Part shown: positions 1 to 5,809 of the stretch, piece after piece
Layout of the letters: each line of letters starts with the position of its first letter
Numbering within the stretch: position 1 is the stretch's first letter
NCBI GenBank assembly: GCA_900762125.1
Contig: CAAFFL010000050.1
Coordinates: forward strand, 1-7,399
Length of the DNA stretch: 7,399 nucleotides
From: an uncultured Prevotella sp.
GTDB taxonomy: Bacteria; Bacteroidota; Bacteroidia; Bacteroidales; Bacteroidaceae
Reading direction: 5' to 3'
Translations under genes and position numbers: made by a program
Notes under the pieces: model-generated
The model's database searches: none
What the model was told of the DNA's origin: nothing
Seen by the model: the letters and a program-made list of their open reading frames with translations, nothing else

Positions 1-1765
1 ATTCCTTCTCAGCGTCCTTCTTGATCTCCGCAATCCAGGCACGCCGGGCAGTGACATAGTCTTGTCGGATGCGCTCCTCATCGTCCTCGGTGATCTCCAT
101 GATGCCATAGTAGTCGCAGATGAGGCGGTAGGTCCATGTCCACTGGTAGAGCCGGTAGTTGTCGTTGATCTCCTTGAAGCGCTCCAACACATCCTCGATG
201 GTCTCCAGCACGCCGTCCTTGATGTCGTCCATCAGCCGCTGCTCCTCACTCTCGGGCAAGAGCAGACCGCAGAGGTCGTTCCATCGACCAAGGCCAATAT
301 CCGTTGTCGGAACGCCAAAAAGACCCCACTTATGCACACGTTTCAAGACGGCTCCCATATAGATACGCAGTGCGATATCATAGTATTTGATGCCCTTCTG
401 CAGCGACGAGCCGTTGATGACATACTCGTGGAAGTTGTAGGTCGACACATCCTCGCCGGAGGCATCGCGCAGACTTTCAAGGATCTTCTTGCCCTCGAGA
501 ATCTCACCCACGGAGAACGGCGACAGCCAGTCGAAGTTGACAATGCTCTTCTTCGTACCCTTCGGCCGCACGTCACGCTTGGGCCATTTGCTGATGTCAC
601 GGTAGAGGCCCACCGTGGTGATGTTCCGTCCGGGCGAGAGGTACATCGTGTCGCCGTAAGCGATGAGATAAGAGAACGGCAGGTTGCGCGTGTCGGGATG
701 GTGCATCAGCTTACCGAAGCAGACGCTAAATGTGCCGATGGTGGCGGGCATGAGCAGGTAGGCGCCACTAGCCGTCTTCGTGCCACGCTCCAGGACGCCC
801 CAGTGCATCGGGCCCATCTTGTAGGCATGGTTGGAAAAGTTGGTTGCTGAACCCGCATTGTAGAAGCTGAACATTCCACCGATGAGCAGCGAGCTCTTGT
901 GGTGGCTGGCGGTGAAGGGTCCGCAGAAGGCGGCACACGCCTCACCATTGCTCATGTAGCTGTTAGCAAAGAACACGCTCGCCGAAGCCGTAAAGCCATT
1001 GCTGATCTTGCACGCCTCGCCGACGAAGCAGTCCTGCATCTTCACCGAGTTGATGATTGACGATCCCTCGCTGATGATGGAGTTCTCGCAGATCACACCC
1101 GTACCGATATATACGTTTGCCGTCGGTGTGGAGAGGATGGTGCAGTCGCTCAGACGTGAGGCACCGTTGATCTCACACTCGTCGCCGATGACAGTATTCG
1201 TGATCTCCTTGGTGTTCACCACTTTCACACGGTCGCCAATGGTGCCACGCTCGGGACTGGTCGCCCTGATCTCGTCATGGATGAGGCGGCGTATGGCAGT
1301 CTTCAGCTCACGGTCGCGGAAGTGCTTCACCATGAATGCGGCAAACTGACTATTGAGCTCACTGAAGAGGATGAGGTTGCCATCGCCCACCTCGTTGAGC
1401 ACCGAGATGAGGTTGCCCTGTCCGAAAGTCGCGCCCTCCGTGGTCTCGATGGTGGAGATGTTGGAGATATAGGTATCCTCGCCGATGGTATAGTTGTTGA
1501 TGTATCCGCCGACATTCTCGATGAGGCAGTTGTCGCCGACGGTGACGTTGCGCAGCGTAGCGTTGTAGATGCCGGAGTGCTTCAGGAATTCCTTCGCCAC
1601 CTCCACATTCTTTTCGAACACGCCAAGCCGCACCTCGCCATAGAAATGCGCACGGTGCACCCAGGCGGGCAGGAAGTCGTCGTCCACCTGCACGTTGCTC
1701 CAGTCCTCAGCAGTACAGCCTTGGTCCTCGAGAATATTAATCTCTTCGTCTAATAGTTCTCTCAT
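1..1765 (-). CDS. DUF4954 family protein, left-handed beta-helix, partial (C-terminus outside window)
   Basis: An uninterrupted minus-strand frame starts with ATG at 1765-1763 (MRELLDEEINILEDQ) and stays open for 588 codons to the window edge. I recognise it as the DUF4954 family of Bacteroidetes, usually about 650-665 residues from memory, so roughly the last 70 residues are missing. Residues about 66-120 and 170-260 carry irregular hexapeptide-type repeats (NVTVGDNCLI, YTIGEDTYI, GTIGDRV, NTVIGDECEI, VYIGTGVIC) of the kind that build left-handed parallel beta-helices in acyltransferases and sugar nucleotidyltransferases. A conserved Gly/His/Ser-rich stretch follows at about 281-335 (GPFTASHHKSSLLIGGMFS). 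The C-terminal half is mixed alpha/beta and rich in Trp and Tyr. There is no signal peptide or membrane segment, so the protein is probably cytoplasmic. Its biochemical function is unknown; sugar nucleotide or acyl-transfer chemistry is only suggested by the fold. The start overlaps the hflX stop by four bases, so it is probably cotranscribed and translationally coupled. Confidence 0.88.
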   Translation of the reverse strand, partial: MRELLDEEINILEDQGCTAEDWSNVQVDDDFLPAWVHRAHFYGEVRLGVFEKNVEVAKEFLKHSGIYNATLRNVTVGDNCLIENVGGYINNYTIGEDTYISNISTIETTEGATFGQGNLISVLNEVGDGNLILFSELNSQFAAFMVKHFRDRELKTAIRRLIHDEIRATSPERGTIGDRVKVVNTKEITNTVIGDECEINGASRLSDCTILSTPTANVYIGTGVICENSIISEGSSIINSVKMQDCFVGEACKISNGFTASASVFFANSYMSNGEACAAFCGPFTASHHKSSLLIGGMFSFYNAGSATNFSNHAYKMGPMHWGVLERGTKTASGAYLLMPATIGTFSVCFGKLMHHPDTRNLPFSYLIAYGDTMYLSPGRNITTVGLYRDISKWPKRDVRPKGTKKSIVNFDWLSPFSVGEILEGKKILESLRDASGEDVSTYNFHEYVINGSSLQKGIKYYDIALRIYMGAVLKRVHKWGLFGVPTTDIGLGRWNDLCGLLLPESEEQRLMDDIKDGVLETIEDVLERFKEINDNYRLYQWTWTYRLICDYYGIMEITEDDEERIRQDYVTARRAWIAEIKKDAEKE

Positions 1766-3009
1766 TCAACTTCTGGATATAGGAAATCGTTATATGGGTA
1801 TTTCTGCACATGCAGCTCGCGCACCTTCCGATAGAGGATCTCGCGGAACTCATCGAGGTTCTCCTTCTCCCGTGCGGAGATGAAGAGGCAGTTGTCGTTG
1901 AGGCGTGCCATCCACGTCTTCTTCAGTTCGTCGAGGGTGATGTTCTCCTTCGTCTCTGGTGTGAGGTCGTCGGCATCCTTCTCCACCCAGTGGTAGTTGT
2001 CGATCTTGTTGAAGACAATCATCATCGGTTTCTCCGCGCAGCCAAGTTCCTTCAGCGTCTGGTTCACCACCTCTATCTGTTCCTCGAAGTCGGGATGCGA
2101 GATGTCCACCACATGGAGCAGCAAGTCGGCCTCGCGCACCTCGTCAAGCGTCGACTTGAACGAGTCGACGAGGTCGGTGGGCAACTTCCGGATGAAGCCG
2201 ACGGTGTCCGCCAGCAGGAACGGCAGGTTCTCGATAACGACTTTGCGGACCGTGGTGTCGAGGGTCGCAAAGAGCTTGTTCTCCGCAAACACCTCGCTCT
2301 TCGCCAGGAGGTTCATGATGGTTGACTTGCCTACATTGGTATATCCCACCAGTGCCACGCGAATCAGTCGGCCGCGGTTCTTCCGCTGCGTGGTCTTCTG
2401 TTTGTCAATTTCCTCCAGGCGTTTCTTCAAGAGGCTCATACGGCCAAGAATGATACGGCGGTCCATCTCGAGCTGCGTCTCACCAGGACCACGCAGTCCC
2501 ACGGAGCCTTTTCCGCCGCCGGAGCCGGAGCCACCACCCTGACGCTCCAGGTGTGTCCACAGGCGTTGCAGACGGGGAAGCATATAGCGGTATTGCGCCA
2601 GCTCCACCTGCGTCTTGGCGTTGGCGGTCTGGGCACGCATGGCAAAGATGTCGAGGATGAGCGACGTACGGTCGAGGATTTTCACCTTGAGTTCATTCTC
2701 AATGTTGCGGATCTGCTTGGCGGAGAGCTCATCATCGAAGATGACCATACCGATCTCGCGGTCGTTGTCCTCCTCGTCAAGGATGTATCGTTTGATCTCC
2801 TCCAGCTTACCTTTACCGACGTAGGTCACCGACGACGGTCCCCCCGCCTTCTGTGTGAAACGCTTCACCGTAACGGCGCCGGCGGTATCAGCCAGGAACT
2901 CGAGCTCGTCGAGGTATTCCTTTGTCTTCGCCTCGTCCTGCTGTGGCGTGATGAGTCCCACGAGGATTGCTGTCTCGGCTTTGGCTTCAGATATTACGAA
3001 TTCTTTCAT
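1762..3009 (-). CDS. hflX: GTPase HflX
   Basis: This encodes a 415-residue HflX, an Obg/Era-class GTPase of the TRAFAC group that binds the 50S subunit; in other bacteria it splits stalled or heat-damaged 70S ribosomes. The N-terminal HflX domain (about 15-150) contains VTYVGKGKLEEI and the FDDELSAKQIRNIE segment. A glycine-rich linker and the family signature GLRGPGETQLEMDRR follow at 171-185, then a basic helix (about 187-213) and the G domain. Its motifs are G1 GYTNVGKS 222-229, the switch I region FATLDTTVR 247-255, G3 DTVG 268-271, G4 NKID 334-337 and G5 SAR 378-380. The length is normal and no motif is broken. I chose ATG at 3009 because the protein then begins MKEFVISEAKAETAILVGL, as homologues do. 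The in-frame ATG at 3057 lies upstream of the promoter's -7 box and would add 16 unrelated residues. The DUF4954 gene follows with a 4-nt overlap. Confidence 0.96.
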   Translation of the reverse strand: MKEFVISEAKAETAILVGLITPQQDEAKTKEYLDELEFLADTAGAVTVKRFTQKAGGPSSVTYVGKGKLEEIKRYILDEEDNDREIGMVIFDDELSAKQIRNIENELKVKILDRTSLILDIFAMRAQTANAKTQVELAQYRYMLPRLQRLWTHLERQGGGSGSGGGKGSVGLRGPGETQLEMDRRIILGRMSLLKKRLEEIDKQKTTQRKNRGRLIRVALVGYTNVGKSTIMNLLAKSEVFAENKLFATLDTTVRKVVIENLPFLLADTVGFIRKLPTDLVDSFKSTLDEVREADLLLHVVDISHPDFEEQIEVVNQTLKELGCAEKPMMIVFNKIDNYHWVEKDADDLTPETKENITLDELKKTWMARLNDNCLFISAREKENLDEFREILYRKVRELHVQKYPYNDFLYPEVE

Positions 3010-3027
3010 ATCAAGTTTAAATATGTG

Positions 3028-3059
3028 CAAAGATAGTGCAAATCGGAGACAATACAAAA
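3028..3059 (-). promoter_or_regulatory. Bacteroidetes-type promoter of hflX
   Basis: Read on the minus strand, TTTTG (3059-3055) is followed after 19 nt by TATCTTTG (3035-3028). This matches the Bacteroidetes housekeeping promoter pattern (-33 TTTG, 19-21 nt, -7 TAnnTTTG). Transcription would begin near 3021-3024, leaving a leader of about 12-15 nt before the hflX ATG at 3009. No Shine-Dalgarno sequence is present, which is usual in this phylum. The position rules out use of the upstream ATG at 3057 from this promoter. Confidence 0.75.
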
Positions 3060-3084
3060 TAAAAGCAACATAAAAACATCATAA

Positions 3085-3115
3085 AAGCACGCCGATGCTT
3101 GCTGAGAACGTCTCA
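3085..3115. repeat. Two adjacent short inverted repeats upstream of the palindrome
   Basis: AAGCA (3085-3089) pairs with TGCTT (3096-3100) around a 6-nt loop. TGAGA (3103-3107) pairs with TCTCA (3111-3115) around the loop ACG. They sit directly before the larger palindrome at 3115-3142, in the region shared by the two divergent promoters. Neither is followed by a T run, so they do not look like terminators. Each is short enough to occur by chance; the clustering is what makes them worth recording. Confidence 0.4.
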
Positions 3116-3142
3116 AAAGTCGTAAACGTTTACGTAACTTTT
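3115..3142. promoter_or_regulatory. Palindromic operator candidate (LacI-like)
   Basis: CGTAAACGTTTACG at 3121-3134 is a perfect 14-bp palindrome with a central CG. It is extended by AAAAGT (3115-3120) and ACTTTT (3137-3142), with two unpaired bases (3135-3136). A TAAACG/CGTTTA core around CG is the usual shape of LacI/PurR/CcpA-type operators. It lies about 30 nt upstream of the -33 box of the plus-strand promoter at 3164-3195 and about 60 nt upstream of the hflX -33 box, so it could serve either direction. Sugar-responsive control of the GH97 gene would make sense, but no regulator gene is in the window and the binding protein is inferred. Confidence 0.45.
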
Positions 3143-3162
3143 TGAAGAAAAAACAGAGGGGT

Positions 3163-3195
3163 ATTGATTTATATCAATCCTTTTCTGTACTTTTG
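3163..3195 (+). promoter_or_regulatory. Bacteroidetes-type promoter with inverted repeat over its -33 box
   Basis: TTG at 3164-3166 and TACTTTTG at 3188-3195 (TAnnTTTG) are separated by 21 nt, a good match to the Bacteroidetes consensus. A hairpin-forming inverted repeat, ATTGAT (3163-3168) and ATCAAT (3173-3178) with a 4-nt spacer, overlaps the -33 element and could be a binding site for a repressor or activator. The predicted start site is about 3199-3202. No obvious gene begins soon after it. The transcript would run into the hairpin at 3285-3311. Confidence 0.65.
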
Positions 3196-3198
3196 CAA

Positions 3199-3314
3199 GC
3201 AGAAAAGGGAAATTGAAGCATAAACGATTTCTAAAGAATAACTACAATAAAAACATAACTGCTAGAACAATTAAAAAAGGAGATAACGCCTGGACGTGAT
3301 GTCCGGGCGTTTTC
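3199..3314 (+). ncRNA. Candidate small RNA or attenuated leader of about 115 nt
   Basis: This stretch is bounded by a good promoter on the left and a terminator-like hairpin on the right. Inside it, GAAATTG (3209-3215) can pair with CGATTTC (3225-3231, one G-U pair), and AGCAG (3198-3202) can pair with CTGCT (3259-3263) to close a larger loop. The segment 3232-3280 is A-rich and otherwise single-stranded. No recognisable protein is encoded; the only small frame, 3299-3355 (18 codons from ATG), has no supporting codon or initiation signal. It may be a free-standing sRNA, or a leader that reads through to the GH97 gene at 3444. I do not recognise it as a known RNA family. Confidence 0.35.
3285..3314 (+). 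terminator. Intrinsic terminator or attenuator hairpin
   Basis: AACGCCTGGAC (3285-3295) pairs with GTCCGGGCGTT (3301-3311) over 11 bp with one G-U pair around the loop GTGAT, and a short T run follows (3310-3313). A-rich sequence precedes the stem (3271-3278). A competing outer pairing exists: ATAACGC (3283-3289) with GCGTTAT (3315-3321), which keeps the inner GGAC/GTCC stem but sequesters the T run. The T run is short, so termination may be partial. Confidence 0.6.
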
Positions 3315-3397
3315 GCGTTATGGCCCTTACCCTGCCAAGAGATACATTTTGCTAAATATTGGAGACTATTCAAACAGGTATTATCGGAACTTTTTAG

Positions 3398-3405
3398 TAA
3401 CTTTG
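3398..3405 (+). promoter_or_regulatory. -7 box of the GH97 gene promoter
   Basis: TAACTTTG matches TAnnTTTG exactly and lies 38 nt before the ATG at 3444, giving a leader of about 30-35 nt. No TTG occurs 19-21 nt upstream, so the -33 element is weak; activation or a second promoter (3163-3195) may be needed. The leader is AT-rich and has no Shine-Dalgarno sequence. Confidence 0.6.
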
Positions 3406-3443
3406 CAAACAAAAGCTGATAACCAATACACCTTTATTATAAT

Positions 3444-5411
3444 ATGCAACTTAAACATTTACTTTTCTCGCTGGCGTGTGTAGCCATGCCTGCCGTGGCA
3501 ACGAACCATGTCATCACCTCACCTCAGGGCACCGTCGCCGTCACGCTCAACGATGATGGCGGACGCCTCACCTACTCCGTCACCTGCAATGGCAAGACAT
3601 TCCTCACTACGTCACGACTCGGTCTGAAGACAAACATTGGCGACTTCACCACCGGTCTGACGCTGAAGGAGGAGCCGAAGACGGCACCCGTGAGCCGCAG
3701 CTACGACATGACCCGCACGAAGTTTGCGCACATCGACTACAGCGCTACACGCTTGGAGGCGACCTATCTCAACAAAGATGGTCTGCCGATGACCGTCACC
3801 TTCGAGGTATCCGACAAGAGTGTGGCCTATCGCTATACCCTCGGCCGCGGAAAGAATGACGACCACAAGGTCACCGTCATCTATGGCGAGGCATCGTCGT
3901 TCAACTTCCCAGAGCAGACCACAACCTTCCTCTGTCCGCAAAGCAAGGCGATGGTAGGCTGGGAGCGCACGAAGCCCTCGTACGAAGAGGAATATAAGGC
4001 TGATGCACCGATGACGGACCGCTCCGCCTTCGGCACGGGCTACACCTTCCCTTGCCTGTTCCGCATCGGCGCCGATGGCTGGGTACTCGTCTCGGAGACA
4101 GGCGTCACCGGGCGCTATGTCGGCAGCCGCCTCAGCGACTATGACCCGCAGACGGGCTACACCGTCACCTACCCCATGGAGGGCGAGGCCAACGGCTGGG
4201 GCAGCAACTCGGCATCGATCGGTCTGCCGGGCAGCACGCCATGGCGCATCATCGCACTGGGATCGACGCTGAAGCCGATTGTGGAATCGACGGTGCAGTA
4301 TGATGTCGTCGACCAGCTCTATGAGCCGTCGCAGCAATATAAGCCTGGACGGTATACCTGGAGTTGGCTCATCTGGCAGGACGCAGCGACGAACTACGAC
4401 GACCAGGTGAAGTTCATCGACCTTGCCTCACAGATGGGCTACGAGTATTGCCTTGTCGACGCACTCTGGGACACGCAGATTGGCCATAAGCGCATCGAGG
4501 ACCTTGCCGCCTATGCGAAGACAAAGAACGTACGCCTGCTGCTTTGGTACAACAGCAACGGTAACGAGAATGATGCACCGCAGGGTCCGCGTGGCGTGAT
4601 GGACAACATCGTCACCCGCAAGGCTGAGATGCGGTGGATGCAGAAGATTGGCGTGGCCGGCATCAAGGTCGACTTCTTCGGTGGCGACAAGCAGCACACG
4701 ATGGCACTCTACGAGGACATCCTCAGCGATGCGAACGACTATGGCATCCAGGTCATCTTCCACGGCTGCACGATGCCACGTGGCTGGGAGCGGATGTATC
4801 CCAACTATGTCGGTTCAGAGGCTGCGCTGGCTTCGGAGAACGTCTTCTTCACCGACTATCATGCCAAGAAGGAGGGCTTCGAGATGACGATGCACCCCTT
4901 CTCACGCAATGCCGTGGGCAGCTTCGACTGGGGCGGTGTGATCATGAACCGCCACTTGAGCAAAGACAACAAGAGTCGTCATCCGCGCTACACCTCCGAC
5001 ATCTTCGAGCTCGCCACAGCCATCACCAATCAGGCATCGGTCAACTGTGTGATGGTGACACCGCAGGCCATGGACAGCATCCCTCCGTTTGAGATGGACT
5101 TCCTGCGCCAGATTCCCACGACCTGGCAGGACACCCGCTTCATCGATGGCTACCCCACGCGCTATGCCGTCATCGCCCGGCAGCATGATGGACAGTGGTA
5201 CGTCGGCGGCATCAACGGCACCAACAAGGCCATGACGCTCACCCTCGACCTGCCGATGTTCGCTGGCAAGACTGTCACCCTCCTCACCGACCGCAAGGCC
5301 AAGAAGGGTCAGCTCGTCCCCACCGCTGAGCAGCGCACGCTGAGAGTCTCCAAGGACGGCAAGACGAAGGTCACCATGCAGCCAATGGGAGGAATCGTAA
5401 TCACAGAGTAG
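3444..5411 (+). CDS. Glycoside hydrolase family 97, probable retaining alpha-galactosidase, secreted
   Basis: This is a complete 655-residue GH97 enzyme. A signal peptide (MQLKHLLFSLACVAMPAVA, cleavage probably after Ala19) sends it to the periplasm; Cys12 is not in a proper lipobox. The N-terminal GH97 beta-sandwich spans about 22-285 (ITSPQGTVAVTLNDDG, SRLGL), the catalytic (beta/alpha)8 barrel about 300-560 (YTWSWLIWQD, YEYCLVDALWD, VRLLLWYNSNG, GVAGIKVDFFGGD) and a C-terminal beta domain about 565-655. Known chemistry: retaining BtGH97b uses Asp415 as nucleophile and Glu470 as acid/base, whereas inverting SusB has glycine at the nucleophile site and glutamate bases. Here Asp410 in GIKVDFF sits at the nucleophile position. 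Glu465 (ASEN) lies 55 residues later, the same spacing as Asp415-Glu470; Glu459 is the alternative acid/base. His440-Gly441 replaces the His-Glu of SusB-like enzymes. I infer hydrolysis of terminal alpha-galactosides with retention. No SusC/SusD pair adjoins it. Confidence 0.93.
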   Translation: MQLKHLLFSLACVAMPAVATNHVITSPQGTVAVTLNDDGGRLTYSVTCNGKTFLTTSRLGLKTNIGDFTTGLTLKEEPKTAPVSRSYDMTRTKFAHIDYSATRLEATYLNKDGLPMTVTFEVSDKSVAYRYTLGRGKNDDHKVTVIYGEASSFNFPEQTTTFLCPQSKAMVGWERTKPSYEEEYKADAPMTDRSAFGTGYTFPCLFRIGADGWVLVSETGVTGRYVGSRLSDYDPQTGYTVTYPMEGEANGWGSNSASIGLPGSTPWRIIALGSTLKPIVESTVQYDVVDQLYEPSQQYKPGRYTWSWLIWQDAATNYDDQVKFIDLASQMGYEYCLVDALWDTQIGHKRIEDLAAYAKTKNVRLLLWYNSNGNENDAPQGPRGVMDNIVTRKAEMRWMQKIGVAGIKVDFFGGDKQHTMALYEDILSDANDYGIQVIFHGCTMPRGWERMYPNYVGSEAALASENVFFTDYHAKKEGFEMTMHPFSRNAVGSFDWGGVIMNRHLSKDNKSRHPRYTSDIFELATAITNQASVNCVMVTPQAMDSIPPFEMDFLRQIPTTWQDTRFIDGYPTRYAVIARQHDGQWYVGGINGTNKAMTLTLDLPMFAGKTVTLLTDRKAKKGQLVPTAEQRTLRVSKDGKTKVTMQPMGGIVITE

Positions 5412-5416
5412 AAGTT

Positions 5417-5573
5417 CCTTCCAAGCCCTCCCAGAGTAAAATCCTAACCAAGCCTTCCCCAAGAGGAGGATGTGAATTACATATAGAGCCATTCCTTGGA
5501 CATCACCAGGGGGTGGCTCTTTCGTTTGCTCGTTATGTAATCCACATCCCTCCCTTTGGGAGGGCTTGGAAGG
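5417..5573. repeat. Nested inverted-repeat element, REP- or MITE-like
   Basis: Three nested pairs of arms share one centre. The outer arms are 5417-5433 and 5557-5573 (17 bp, perfect, CCTTCCAAGCCCTCCCA and its complement). The middle arms are 5468-5483 and 5534-5549 (15 of 16). The inner arms are 5485-5491 and 5514-5520 (7 bp, AGAGCCA/TGGCTCT). A near-copy of the outer arm, CCAAGCCTTCCCC, lies at 5448-5460, and CCCTCCC-TTT-GGGAGGG (5548-5564) forms a small hairpin of its own. The element begins six bases after the GH97 stop and contains no gene. Such symmetry is typical of palindromic intergenic repeats or non-autonomous mobile elements. No clear target-site duplication is visible, and copy number cannot be judged from one window. 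Confidence 0.7.
5485..5523 (+). terminator. Possible terminator of the GH97 gene
   Basis: The innermost hairpin of the palindromic element, AGAGCCA (5485-5491) with TGGCTCT (5514-5520), is followed only by TTTC. The larger nested stems could stall polymerase more effectively, and a better T run (5593-5598) lies further on after GGGC. Termination of the GH97 transcript somewhere between here and 5600 is likely, but the exact site is uncertain. Confidence 0.4.
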
Positions 5574-5632
5574 GATTAGCTCTTGCTTGGGCTTTTTTCT
5601 TGTTTTTCCTTTTCTCTTTCCTTATTTATTGT

Positions 5633-5640
5633 TACCTTTG
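5633..5640 (+). promoter_or_regulatory. -7 box of the thiamine-regulated receptor gene
   Basis: TACCTTTG matches TAnnTTTG and lies about 20 nt before the first stem of the TPP riboswitch, exactly where its promoter should be. The start site would be near 5645. No TTG stands at the ideal -33 distance; the upstream stretch 5593-5630 is a T/C-rich tract. Confidence 0.65.
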
Positions 5641-5657
5641 CACCCGGAAAGCAAACG

Positions 5658-5763
5658 GCTTTCTAAGGGGTGCTCCGTCGCCGTGCCTTCATGAGGCTGG
5701 CTATTGGCGGGGCTGAGAACAGACCCAGAACCTGATCCGGATAATGCCGGCGTAGGGAAACAA
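5658..5763 (+). promoter_or_regulatory. TPP riboswitch (THI element)
   Basis: This is the thiamine pyrophosphate aptamer, seen directly from its conserved core: AGGGGTGC (5666-5673), CTGAGA (5713-5718), ACCC (5723-5726), ACCTGAT (5730-5736), ATAATGCC (5741-5748) and GCGTAGGGA (5750-5758). Stems agree. P1 pairs TTTC 5660-5663 with GAAA 5757-5760. P2 pairs GGGT 5668-5671 with ACCC 5723-5726. P3 pairs CGCC 5679-5682 with GGCG 5706-5709 and is topped by the hairpin GCCT/AGGC (5685-5697). The P5 stem pairs CCGG 5737-5740 with CCGG 5747-5750. TPP binding normally switches the downstream gene off, so the receptor that follows should be made when cells are short of thiamine. Confidence 0.96.
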
Positions 5764-5790
5764 AGGATTCATCCCTTTATTTTATTTATT
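5754..5790 (+). terminator. Possible riboswitch expression platform
   Basis: AAAGGAT (5762-5768) can pair with ATCCCTTT (5771-5778, one bulged C), followed by a T-rich tract (5779-5790), giving a weak terminator. The alternative pairing AGGGA (5754-5758, the 3' side of the aptamer) with TCCCT (5772-5776) would exclude both P1 and this hairpin. That is the logic of a transcriptional off-switch: ligand holds P1, freeing the terminator. The stems are short, so control of translation initiation instead remains possible. Confidence 0.35.
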
Positions 5791-5809
5791 CAAAACACAA
5801 CAAAGCATC

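Noticed and set aside
62..850. A 262-codon plus-strand open frame across the DUF4954 gene
   Set aside because: It lies antisense to a clear family match, is rich in Val/Leu/His/Asp in the way of GC-rich shadow frames, and shows no recognisable domain or promoter.
3299..3355. An 18-codon frame (MSGRFRVMALTLPRDTFC) after the AAGGAG-like sequence at 3277-3282
   Set aside because: The purine run is about 16 nt from the ATG, too far for initiation. The start sits inside a terminator hairpin, Bacteroidetes rarely use such signals, and there is no sign of selection on the peptide.
3444..3500. GH97 signal peptide as a lipoprotein signal (Cys12)
   Set aside because: The residues before Cys12 are Ser-Leu-Ala, lacking the Leu at -3, and the hydrophobic stretch continues past the cysteine to a good AVA signal peptidase I site.
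3612..4337. A 241-codon minus-strand frame inside the GH97 gene
   Set aside because: It is antisense to a complete GH97 enzyme, its composition is an Arg/Ala/Val-rich shadow, and no promoter or family motif supports it. The same reasoning removes the minus-strand frames at 4428-4763 and 4902-5492.
5513..5716. A 67-codon plus-strand frame running from the palindromic repeat into the riboswitch
   Set aside because: It spans an inverted repeat, a poly-pyrimidine tract, a promoter and the riboswitch aptamer, all of which explain the DNA better than a protein.
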